From: Axinella damicornis
Taxonomy: Eukaryota > Porifera > Demospongiae > Axinellida > Axinellidae
Length of the DNA stretch: 64,000 bases
Direction: 5' to 3'
NCBI GenBank assembly: GCA_963931865.1
Contig: OZ007506.1
Coordinates: 18,263,853-18,327,852, forward strand
Shown here one piece after another: positions 45,667 through 55,009 of the stretch. Numbering within the stretch: the first letter of the stretch is position 1; every line of letters starts with the position of its first letter. A program made the position numbers and the translations under genes. The notes beneath the pieces were generated by a model, which was given only the letters and a program-made list of their open reading frames with translations, searched no databases and was not told the origin of the DNA.

Positions 45667-48600
45667 TCATCAAGGTCTTGTGGAAAATCTCTGCAGACAG
45701 AACTCTTCTCCACCTCAGCTTCTGGTTCAGTTGTCTCCAAATCGTGTACACCCACAGCACGTATGTGGCCGGCGTGAAAGTGATACACTAACATGTGACC
45801 CACTGCACGTCACATCAGAGGACAATAGTACAACAGAAAACGTCCGCATGTCCAAGGACACGGCGTACCTAGTTTGAACAGCATTCTCAGCATGGAGGGT
45901 ATCTATGTTCTCAGCTGAAAGATACAGTAGCATATGTGCCTGCATGTTGCCAGTTTCAACTGATACACTAACTACCCACTGCAAGTGACTTCAAAAGACA
46001 GTAGAATACAAAAGTAAATGGAAAACATCCGCCATGACTGAGGAGACGAGGTACCCAGTTTGAATGGCATTTTCAGCAAATGCTCCACCTGGTATGTGTC
46101 GAAATGTCACCAGGTATCAACAATTACGTGTTAACTCCTCACATTCCTCTCCGTCTGGAGGGACGCTTCCTCTGTTGTCAGTCAACAAATGCAATCCAAT
46201 GGTCACTTATGCAAAAACTAGGAAGTGAACCGTTATTCACGGAATTCACAGTTCTGTGTGGAAATCCAGCCAAGTTTGTCATCCGCATTCCAATGCCATG
46301 ATCACTCAGTCCTGTGCGCCATCTCGGAACACAATATTGTGAAGGCGTAATGGCATGATTGATTGAAAGCGAAAACTCCACAACTAAGATGACTAACTGA
46401 CTGGCTGTGTTATTTCGATCAATCATGCCATTACGCATTTCTTCCAAGATGGCAATGCAGAACTAGTGTCACTATGCACAGACATGACAGTAATAACACG
46501 GAATGAAGCCAGGTGTGCAATGGGTGAATCATTATCTTGCTTGAAGCACTAACGTGCACGTCACTGCACGATGCACAAGGGCTATGACGCACTCTAGAGC
46601 TCAAACCTAACAGTGCAAGCGGTGATCATGACATTGGAATGCAGATGACGATCTTGGCTGGATGTGCAGGCTGAAGTGTGAATTCCAATAACGTTTAATA
46701 TCTGCGAAGTCCATAATGTTTCACTTCCTAATGTGTGTATAAGTGACCATTGGGTAGCGTTTGTTGACTGACAACAGAGGAAGCGTTCCTCCAGCCGGTG
46801 AGGAATGTGAGGAGTTATACGTAATTGTTGCTGGGTTCTGCAATGCAAGAATTTGCAGCAAGCCACACAGTGACAGGAACCCTATCTCCACTTCATTCCG
46901 CCATGTTTACTGCTCACTGCAACACAGTATACAAGAGTATACAAGAGCTGGTCAACTACTGCGCCAGCAATGCATACCAGAGCATGTGCATATGGTTTTG
47001 AGTGTGTAGTAAATACATACCACCTCTGGGCTATTAAAGACAGATTGTGTATAGTTATTGAACATAACATGCATAACCGGTAATGAGATAACATATAAAA
47101 TCTAACATAATTAATGTACTAACTTCGCTTGCTAACTTTTCACATGGTACCTTTTGCTGCTAACTTTTGCATGCTAATTTTTCTGGTTGCCAAATATTTG
47201 AGTGGTAACTTTCGGGTGATAATTTTTGCGTGGTCAAAACAACTCGTTTTCACTGGGTAGGAACACAGGACAGAGAAGCCAGGAATAGCAATGGAGCTAT
47301 CAACACCCAGTGTGGTGATAATGTGACAGGAAAGATGGCTGCTGAATAGGTCAGGGTGTCCACAGGTGGTGCAGTACAGAGCATCCACAGCTGTTGCAGT
47401 ACAGGGTGCCCAAAGTGTTAATGATAGTGTGTCATATCGCCATGGCAGCAGGTGTCCTCACTAGGTCACACTCCAGTGGGTACGCTGATGGTCAGACATT
47501 CACATAGTATGTGCCAGATTGCCAGACAGTCACACCTTCATACCTTACTCCAAACTTTGAACTCTGCGAAGAATGTTCGAAAACGTTCGGTAGGGGCTGG
47601 AATGCTTCAGAATGGCTGGAGCTGCAAACTGAGGAGCAGCAGCTGAAGCGGATGCAATCGAGAGCAGCAGCTGAACAAATCGGGGAGCAGCAGCTGAAGC
47701 GGACACAGATCGGGGAGCAGCAGCTGAAGCAGACACAATCGGGGAGCAGCAGCTGAAGCGGACACAGATCGGGGAGCAGCAGCTGAACAAATCGGGGAGC
47801 AGCAGCTGAACAAATCGGGGAGCAGTAGCTGAAGCGGACACAGATTGGGGAGCAGCAATTGTCCGGTGCAGGACTTCAGTTAATTTTGAATGGCATTCCT
47901 CATATAGAAAATGCACTTCATTTTGAATAATAGACTTTCCACTCCATACCATCAAAAAAAATTGCAGAGTTTCTGGATGAAGACTTCAGCGCTCAACAGA
48001 GTAGCTGGGATGAGAGTCAAACGTGTGCCTAACAGCGAAAATGCACTCAAGTTACATGTATATAAGTGAGCTGCACAATTCGAGACGTCGACTACAGTAC
48101 ACACCTGAATAGATGCCAACAGGAATAACCTTGTTCCCGGGCCACATGGGTGGCCTGGGAACGAGGCTACAACAGGAAGTACTAGAAATTTGTAGCATGC
48201 CTCACTTACTGCTACAAATTTCTACTGTTGTAGCCTCATTCCCAGGCCTGGGAATGAGGCTACAACAGGAAATACTAGAAATTTGTACTGCTACAAATTT
48301 GTACTGCTACAAATGAGGCTACAACAGGAAGTACTAGAAATTTGTACTGCTACAAATTTCTATTGTAGCCTCATTCCCAGGCCTGGGAATGAGGCTACAA
48401 CAGGAAGTACTAGAAATTTGTAGCAGTAAGTGAGGCATGTGGGGACTGGATGTGATAGACTGAGTGAGCAACACACCATGGGATACAAGCTCTTGGACCA
48501 TTAGCGTTTGTTGTTGTGCTCTAACAAACCACCAGTTTGCTTCCCAACAAGGCTCTCATTGTTAGAACTGGCTTCTAAATTGTTCTGAAGTCCTCAAAGG

Positions 48601-51201
48601 TCTGTTCATGGCAGAAGAGAAGCTGCTGGAAGGGCACACAAGATCATTGACACCTGGAGATAGCCTTTGACAATGCTGTAAGGAGGTCACCAAAGTTTGG
48701 TGGTGACTACTGTCGTACAGCCAGTTCTAATAATTTCTAGAACCATATAACAGTTCTCTTGAAATTGTGATTTCCAGGTGCAGCCAAACACCTGGTTTCA
48801 AGATGTACTTGTTCCCAAGACTGAAGATCCCCTCACCAGCACACAGGACACAAATGACTGAAACACCTTCTTGGCAAGGCTTGATACCAGCTGCCAATAA
48901 GCTAGCCTCAACATGTTCTTGGCTTTGGCTGAGCTCCAGTTTAGAGGAGAGGGTGGGGAGGGAGGGATGAAACACGCCAGACTTGATCTGTGCTGCTAGA
49001 CTACACCGTTGGATACATGATTGGACCTGTACTGTTATGGACAGCAGCCAGTATGACAACCCGGTATCCATGGTGTTGGGGCCGTGCAGTAGAGTGTACC
49101 TGCAACACATGTCCGCTCCCAGCACAACAGACCACATGTATACCTCCACTACAGCCAACACAACCCGCCAAATGACTCCAGCAGGTTACGCTGAGCAGGA
49201 GGTATTAATTTGGTTGGGAGTTCAGGATGACCTTAGTACCATTAGCCGTGTTCCCAGGCCTGGCATGCCAGCCGTGTTCCCAGGCCTGGCATGCCAGCCA
49301 TGTTCCCATCTTCCCAGGCCTGGTATGCCAGCCGTCTTCCCAGGCCTGGTATGCCAGCCATGTTCCCAGGCCTGGCATGCCAGCCATGTTCCCATCTTCC
49401 CAGGCCTGGTATGCCAGCCGTCTTCCCAGGCCTGGTATGCCATGCCACAATAGAATTGCCTGGTAGGTGATTCTATAGACCCGTTGCAGTTACGTCACAT
49501 TTTCCGTGGAATTTCCGTATACTATCCGGAAGCCGCCATCTTGGTGTACCGAAATATCTTTATCATATGCAGTATCGATCAAAACGTGTCCTGCGTCACT
49601 GGTAAGCGTTTATATAGCTTTAATAGCCTACATAGCTATCACATTTTGACCGATTCAACACATACTAGAAGCATTGTTGGTGCATGATTGTGTTTACCGA
49701 GGTCGTCATAGAAGCTGCTATCTCCAAAAATGCTAAATAGCCGCCATGTTGGTGCTCATTTCCGTATCCTCGAATTGATGACGTCAGCTGCAACGGGTCT
49801 ATTGTCTATTGGCATGGCATTGGCAGTTCAATTGGTTATTGGCCTGTATTAGCGTAGTAGCTATTGCCAATACCCAGAATTAACAAATTTATTTAGGAAA
49901 AAAAAAAAAAAAAAATTTGTGTATAGCAGCAAGCAGTGGCCGCGACCGCAACAATAAAGGACACACTTGTAGCTATAGTGTGTCCTTTATTGTTGCGGTC
50001 GCAGCCACTGCTTGCTGCTACACACCAACTCAATTCCCCAAGCTCACCTGTATCTCATCAATCCTATCAGCTGGCTCCTCATCCCCACTGTACTCAGCCC
50101 CATCGTACCTGTGAAGGGTGTGTGTGGACATGCGTACCAAGACCGGGGGTCATGGACATTATAGTAGACGTAGACCCTCAAATCTTCCCCAGCACAGATC
50201 GACTTAGCCTCGTTCCCAAGGCCTCTGCCCAGATTTTATCTCGCAGCCGTGGAGAAAAATCGGCTCTCCACGGCTGAGAGATAAAATCTGGGCGGAGGCC
50301 TGGGGACGAGGCTAAGATCGACTCACATGACAGGATTGACAGCATGGGGAAAATGTCGGTCTAGAAACTTTGGACCAATTTCACTTGAACTTTACTCGGA
50401 AATCTGGCAGACCTAATCAAATTGTAGCTGTCACGTCATACTTCAAATGGTTAGTGCAATCACTGAGGACTGACTAGAAATGTGCCTGCGTTTGCTGCTC
50501 TCTAGCACAGCAACCAAAGAGACAGAACAAGCAGCCATTGAGGTTAACAGCCAGGATTTGACTGACTGCAATTGACACGAAAACACGTGACTTCGCCAAG
50601 TAAAGTACTCTAGAAAGTGAAGAGTTAGCTTAAGGGTCACTCTTAAAGTAGGAACGAGGAAAAGAGAACTGGAAAATGAGGAAATGGAGTGCAGCTTAGA
50701 CAAGTCAACTAGACAAGCCAACCAGTGCAGCTTAGACAAGCCAACCAGTACAGCCTAGACAAGTCAACCAGTACAGCCTAGACAAGTCAATCAGTACAGC
50801 TTAAACAAGTCAATCAGTGCAGCTTAGTGAGCTATAGCAAACTAGCTCTGATGGCGCTCATCGATCTTATGAGGGGCTATTGTGACCTCACTGTAGTCCA
50901 CCGTACGATCAATGAGTGCCATCAGAGCTGGCTAGCTGCACTGGTTGACTTGTCTAAGTTGCACTGGTTGACTTGTCTAAGCTGCACTGTTAGGCTTGTC
51001 TGGACTAAGTCATGGCGCACACACCACACAACACTCAGACCAAGTCACTCTCGGGACACGTGACGTATCCGCGAGCTCAAATTATGTAGCCTATGTGTGC
51101 GAGCGTAGAGCATAATACATCCTAGCCTAGCCATGCTCGAAACAGGACATCTAACCACCCTGACACATGCACACAACTCACTCTTCCATATCGTCCGCCA
51201 T
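37139..51201 (-). CDS. POLR2F: DNA-directed RNA polymerases I, II and III subunit RPABC2 (RPB6)
   Basis: A small subunit shared by the three nuclear RNA polymerases, needed for assembly and clamp stability. Six exons: 51182-51201 (MADDMEE), 50048-50108, 42957-43011, 42779-42878, 40839-40910, 37139-37226 (TAA). All are GT-AG and phase-consistent, giving 131 residues (human 127). The acidic N-terminus ([20 protein letters not shown]) is variable, as in the family. The conserved core has [20 protein letters not shown], then [19 protein letters not shown], then [19 protein letters not shown]. The gene spans 14 kb for under 400 coding bases; intron 3 (43012-50047) is 7 kb of repeats. The start codon lies 218 bp from that of CYB5R4. 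No frame break is seen. Confidence 0.97.
37229..37325. repeat. (GT)n microsatellite
   Basis: GT repeats with TCAGTG interruptions, directly upstream of the acceptor of the last POLR2F exon. Confidence 0.9.
37518..38420. repeat. 127-bp satellite, about seven units
   Basis: 'ctcccactagcacatgcact' recurs near 37662, 37789, 37916, 38044, 38171 and 38298, a steady 127-128 bp period, with partial diverged units at both ends (37518, 38402). Inner copies are almost identical ('aaggataccaacatgtgttc', 'cacccggccctccggaacac'). It lies in POLR2F intron 5. Confidence 0.95.
38635..39228. mobile_element. 594-bp foldback/TIR element
   Basis: Both ends begin TAGTCTCGTTCCCAGACC or close, and the inverted similarity runs about 80 bp, through 'ctcccgaaacgcg', 'agagggtctggtgttctgag' and 'tttctt'. 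It is a long relative of the short foldback copies, with a unique non-coding centre. It lies in POLR2F intron 5. Confidence 0.85.
39304..39396. repeat. Foldback element copy
   Basis: TAGCCTTGTTCCCAGGC...GGCCTGGGAACAAGGCTA ends; the inner arms contain 'attttatctc'/'gagataaaat'. Same subtype as 50205-50314. Confidence 0.9.
39397..40838. other. POLR2F intron 5 remainder, no gene seen
   Basis: Apart from short CA- or CACAC-rich stretches at 40670-40800, I see no exon, RNA gene or recognisable element here. Confidence 0.4.
40936..40971. repeat. Poly(G)36 homopolymer
   Basis: Thirty-six consecutive G residues after a TG run, just upstream (minus strand) of the acceptor of POLR2F exon 5. In transcript sense it is a C tract. 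Confidence 0.95.
41253..41922. mobile_element. Non-autonomous TIR element, about 670 bp
   Basis: The ends are inverted: GGGGCGAGCCTGAGTGAG on the left, CTCGCTCAGGCTCGCCCC on the right, about 20 bp of near-perfect match. There is no coding frame inside. A diverged relative is at 325-905. The transposon superfamily is not identifiable by eye. It lies in POLR2F intron 4. Confidence 0.7.
42003..42085. repeat. 28-bp minisatellite
   Basis: Three copies of 'gtgaacctgaggtgagggtcagagg' type, the first two nearly identical. Confidence 0.85.
43018..43046. repeat. Poly(G)29 homopolymer at a POLR2F acceptor
   Basis: Twenty-nine consecutive G residues, seven bases from the exon 42957-43011 boundary. In transcript sense it is a poly(C) tract before the CCTCACAG acceptor. 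Confidence 0.95.
44371..44411. repeat. Foldback element copy
   Basis: TAGCCTCATTCCCAG and GGCCTGGGAACGAGGCTA with a short loop, in POLR2F intron 3. Bases 43047-44370 hold a short poly(C) run (43459-43474) and no supported gene. Confidence 0.8.
44864..44952. repeat. Foldback element copy
   Basis: TAGCCTCGTTCCCAGGCC and its inverse, with long inner arms through 'ttctcaccccagcatttgt', embedded in GT-rich sequence. Confidence 0.9.
45611..45665. repeat. (GT)n microsatellite
   Basis: An uninterrupted GT run of about 25 units in POLR2F intron 3. Confidence 0.95.
45780..46077. repeat. Diverged tandem duplication, two units of about 180 bp
   Basis: The first unit (from 'tgatacactaacatgtgacc') and the second (from 'tgatacactaactaccc', 45961) share order: 'cccactgca', 'acagaaaacgtccgc' or 'ggaaaacatccgc', 'ggcgtacctagtttgaa' or 'ggtacccagtttgaa', and 'cattctcagca' or 'cattttcagca'. 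Confidence 0.65.
46095..46840. mobile_element. Long inverted-repeat element with a nested palindrome
   Basis: The left arm at about 46100-46303 and the right arm at about 46620-46840 are inverted, diverged copies, matching through 'gaagcgttcct' and 'tgactgacaacagagg' motifs and 'catgacattggaatgc'. Between them a second palindrome pairs 'gtaatggcatgattgat' near 46348 with its inverse near 46420. This looks like a foldback element invaded by another. Confidence 0.65.
47541..47880. repeat. VNTR-bearing dispersed repeat, copy 2
   Basis: It has the same three-part order as 24843-25245: 'gaactctgcgaagaatgttc', 'ggggctggaatgcttc', then about nine units of 'cggggagcagcagctgaa', ending 'gtccggtgcagga'. 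It lies in POLR2F intron 3. Confidence 0.75.
48126..48430. repeat. Cluster of three foldback copies in a larger palindromic repeat
   Basis: Foldbacks lie at 48126-48169, 48231-48262 and 48366-48397. The last two are perfect 32-bp palindromes TAGCCTCATTCCCAGG plus inverse. 'aggaagtactagaaatttgt' and its inverse recur between them, so the block is a repeated insertion site or an amplified unit. Confidence 0.8.
49245..49445. repeat. Minisatellite of CCAGGCCTGGCATGCCAGCC
   Basis: About eight units of roughly 25 bp ('tgttcccaggcctggcatgc'). The unit contains the CCCAGGCCTGG centre of the foldback family and is itself partly palindromic. Confidence 0.9.
49918..50025. repeat. 108-bp hairpin beside an A19 run
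   Basis: Arms of about 48 bases, including 'gcagcaagcagtgg' and 'gaccgcaacaataaaggaca', pair almost perfectly around 'cttgtagctata'. An A run (49896-49914) flanks it. It lies 22 bp from POLR2F exon 2. Confidence 0.9.
50205..50314. repeat. Foldback element copy, 110 bp
   Basis: TAGCCTCGTTCCCAAGGCC and GGCCTGGGGACGAGGCTA ends, with inner arms through 'cagattttatctc' and 'ccgtggaga'. It lies in POLR2F intron 1. Confidence 0.9.
50690..51003. repeat. Inverted minisatellite arms in POLR2F intron 1
   Basis: The left arm is about six units of 'agacaagtcaaccagtacag' (50697-50825) and the right arm its inverse, 'ctgcactggttgacttgtct' (50935-51003). The spacer has its own inverted pair, 'agctctgatggcgctcat' and 'atgagtgccatcagagct'. 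Confidence 0.85.
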
Positions 51202-51419
51202 TGTTCGGCCTCACGCTCAGATTATAGCGCCGAGATGATAGGGGAAAACCCTAAAGCAAATTCAATTATAACCCGCAAACATTTTTTTCACCTTTAGAAA
51301 AAATGTAGAGGGGCGTGTCAAATTACAGCATTGCGTTTATAAAAGCGCTGCTTTGTTTAGCTTGTACAGTTGACCCTGTACGGTGTGTTGTAAGTATTGT
51401 TGTGGCAATCCCGATAACC
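51202..51419. promoter_or_regulatory. Bidirectional promoter of POLR2F and CYB5R4
   Basis: Only 218 bp separate the two start codons. A TATA-like TTTATAAAAGCG lies at 51336-51347, about 75 bp before the CYB5R4 ATG and oriented for it. No TATA is evident for POLR2F. The sharing of the promoter is inferred from position. Confidence 0.65.
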
Positions 51420-54400
51420 ATGGCCTCTCCCGTGTTGCTGATGAGCACGCCATCCCCCTTGGCCCTCGCAAACAGGAGCACATCTCCAGCTCCGTCAAGC
51501 CCCTGCCCGTTGCGAAGGCAGATTACACTGCCTAATGTTGCAGCATCTGCTGCAAACCTCACTCTCTCCCCACCGCCACCCTCAAGCCCTGTGTCAACCA
51601 CCGCGCCTGGTAGCAAGTCCCAGCGGCGAAAGGCGCTCGGACCAGGCTGCGGGCTGCTGGATTGGATTCGTCTCTGCCGTAGTGGAAAGGACCTTACGAC
51701 CACGGGTGGGAAGACGCTGCGTGTTACTGAAGCGGAGCTTGCGAAACACAACACAATTGACGACGCATGGACAGCCATTCGTGGTACGTAGCTACATGCA
51801 GTTCTGCACGCATGTGGTATAGCTATATCAACACCCACACATACATGCCGATTTCGCATATGCGCGCAACAATGCCAACACTGGTACTGCAGCTACATGT
51901 GAATTGACTGTGTGTTGCGATTCATTGCAGGCAAAGTGTACAACATCACGCCCTACATGAAATTTCACCCGGGCGGGAAAGAAGACCTCATGCGTGGCGC
52001 AGGAAAAGATTGCACTCTTCTTTTTGATGAGGTACATAGAGCATTTGGAAGTTGGACTGTATGCAGAATAATGCGTGCATGATGTACTAGCGATAGCTCA
52101 TAACTATATTGTGGCGCTACCAGCGCTTGCAATACGCGCACGCGCATGCGTAAAATATCTTACTCGCGCGCTATGATCCGGTGCAATATTATCCTGCAGG
52201 CGCACAAGTGGGTGAATGTGGATTCTATGCTTGCAAAGTGCCTAGTGGGGACACTTGCCCCACCTTCCCCTGCCACACAACGGAGAAACAGCCAATCCAT
52301 CATCAAAAGTGAGCGCAATAGTTGGTCTGTCCTGACTGCAGCTGCACTTGCAGCAATTCAATCTGCAAAATCATCTTTATTTCTTCCCCTCTCTAGGGCA
52401 ACGAACTGGCTCTCTCATTGTGCCCATGTCCAAGTTGGTCATCCAAAGTAAGTTGTTATTTCCGCTTGTTTTCCAGTTGTAGTATCATTTTGCTGCAAGA
52501 TTGCAACTGTGTTTCAAGCTTTTGCTGAGTATTAGGAAGAAATTTGTACCATGCCCAAGACTGGCATGGCTTATAACAAGAACTTATAATAATTATTTTC
52601 CTTTCATTAGGAGCACGGACTGGTTCTCTGGCATTCACCTCCTTTGGTGCGAGCAGAGATGGTAAGTGTTGCATAGTTACACTCACCTCCATTGGGGGGG
52701 GGGGGGGGGGGGGGGGGGTTGGAGAAAATTAGTAATCACAGTATGTTTGTTTGTTTGTTAAATTCTTGTTGCACAGGTACATAATTATAAGCTTTAGATA
52801 GGCCAGTTGGTTGCTAGGCAACCTGTCTCAGTTGTGTAGCATCCTAATTGGGACCCTTAATGTCTGTACAAACAAACTGTTTTGTGATAGTGAATGAAAG
52901 GTGATATGCAAATTATCCTCACACTGAGTGGCCTCTGTTGGTAGGCTAGTGGATGGAGCATTCAGGCCTTTCCTGGGACAGTGATTGATGAGATTACTGT
53001 CAAGAGATAAGTGTCTCTCCTGTTAATGGTTCCACACACACACACACACACAGCCAAACCTACCAATCTGGAACATATCCGAGATGAACTGCTGGCAGCT
53101 GGGGCATGTGAAGGTAAAACTGCCTGATACCAATGTGTTTGAGGTATATGCTGGTATTTCACAGCCCATTGGCTGTCACCCTAACCAGCTGTGAATAAAC
53201 TTTGCCTATCCCATAGCTGGTGTGAATTTACAATTGTAAACATTCACAGCCTGTTGGTATCCTTAACTATTAAATTACTGGTTGAATAGGCTTTGTGTGG
53301 GGGGACACAAGCACTAGAATTACGGTCGTTATTTAACCCTTTCAGAGCCGGATGGACAGCGCCAGCAATCCCCGGACAGTCCCATCAAACCTTTCCTCCA
53401 GGAGGTCCCAGCGAGACAGTTGGACACCACGGCCAACACGGAGGGGACGGATGGAGGCAGCGAATCCTCTGTAACCCTCACCCTCCCTGCAGTGCGACCA
53501 AGAAAGAATTCGGATGCTAGCCGGCCCAATCCAAGGTGAGCAATACAATATAGTGTACTCCTGAGTATGTGCTAATAGTGATTGACATATTAGGCCATTT
53601 CAGTGAGAGAGTGCACGGTGGTGTTACTTCCTAGTCACATGGTCACATGAGACTCCTTCCTCTGAAACTGATACAAGCTACTACTGAGGAGTATACTATA
53701 AATTCCACATAAGGCTGTGTACTCGGAGGACGTGTGTGTGATGACATTCATGAGTGTGGCCATTAGAGCTTTCCTGTGAATACAATTTTAATCTCAATTA
53801 GAGCTTTCCTGGTGACTCAATCCCACAGGTTTGACTGGGTGCAGAGTGAAAAGACCGTGGTGCTGCACATTGTGACCCAGAGCTCTGTGAGTTGATTTCC
53901 CTTGCATTGATGTGTGGTAGTACAGAGTTGTTCCCCTTCCTGGCCCTTACAACTGGCGCCTTTGTCAGAAGAAGCCCTTGTGACCCCTGACAATACAGCA
54001 TTGTGTCCCTACAGAGTGATTTCATCATTACGAATGAAACGGCCTTCTTGGAAAATGTCTTTTTTATACGAACATTAGCAGAGAGTATAAGCAACTTACT
54101 GTGGTCACAAGCATATGTTCTTAACCTCCAGAATGTAAAGCCATCGGACGTTGTGCTGGATGTCCAAGGCCGGAGTTTTGAGGGAGTCCTGTTCCTGAAT
54201 GACTGGGTGTATAATATGAATGTTGGTAAGTATAACAATTTCCTTATATGGAGATGTTAGCAACTAATGTAGCAGAATCGATTTGAATGTGTCTACCTTA
54301 AGTACCAGTAGGGCCAGCGCTTCTTATATGGAGATAAACTTTGGCAATCGCACTAGCAGGAAGCATTGTTTGCTTATCACCACTTGTATACTGAGTACTC

Positions 54401-54978
54401 GATTGCTGCTGTGAGCGTTTTCCGTGTTGCCAAGTAGGTCAGCGCTGGAACTGGACCTCCATAAAAGGCATTGCCATGTTCTGCATGGGAGCTATGATGT
54501 AATGGAACATCATTTAATGAAGGAATCAACTAGACTAATTGAAGACCACAATAACCTCATTTCCCTGATTCCTGGACCTGATTACCGAACTTGTACATTT
54601 AGAGGTACTATGGTCAATTGAATTAATTTCCTTTTCCCCTCTCCCTTCAATCTCTTCAGCTTTGAATCATGCTGTCTCAAGTTCTCAAGGTAAGGATTCA
54701 TTCATTTGTTACTACAACTCAAAATACAATGTTGCGTCTATTTCTTCCACACTATAGTCTTAGTTTACATTGACTTGTTAACTATACGAATGTACTTTCT
54801 TCATTCTCACAGTTGCTGTAAATGGTTCAAGAGTGGACATTACATTGCGGAAGGAAACACCTCACAAGCAGTGGGAGAACTTGGGTAGCTACCTCCCGGG
54901 ACACGGCCAACTTATAACAAAGAATAAGAGAGGTATGTCGAGAGGGAAGGAGACAGAGAGGAAGGAAGGGAGGTGGGA

Positions 54979-55009
<31 letters not shown>

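Noticed and set aside
48727..49161. 144-codon minus-strand frame in POLR2F intron 3
   Set aside because: No recognisable motif, no splice context and no repeat of it elsewhere in the window. It could be real, but nothing supports it beyond length.
49205..49453. Frames with repeated '[12 protein letters not shown]'-like peptides
   Set aside because: They are translations of the 25-bp minisatellite.
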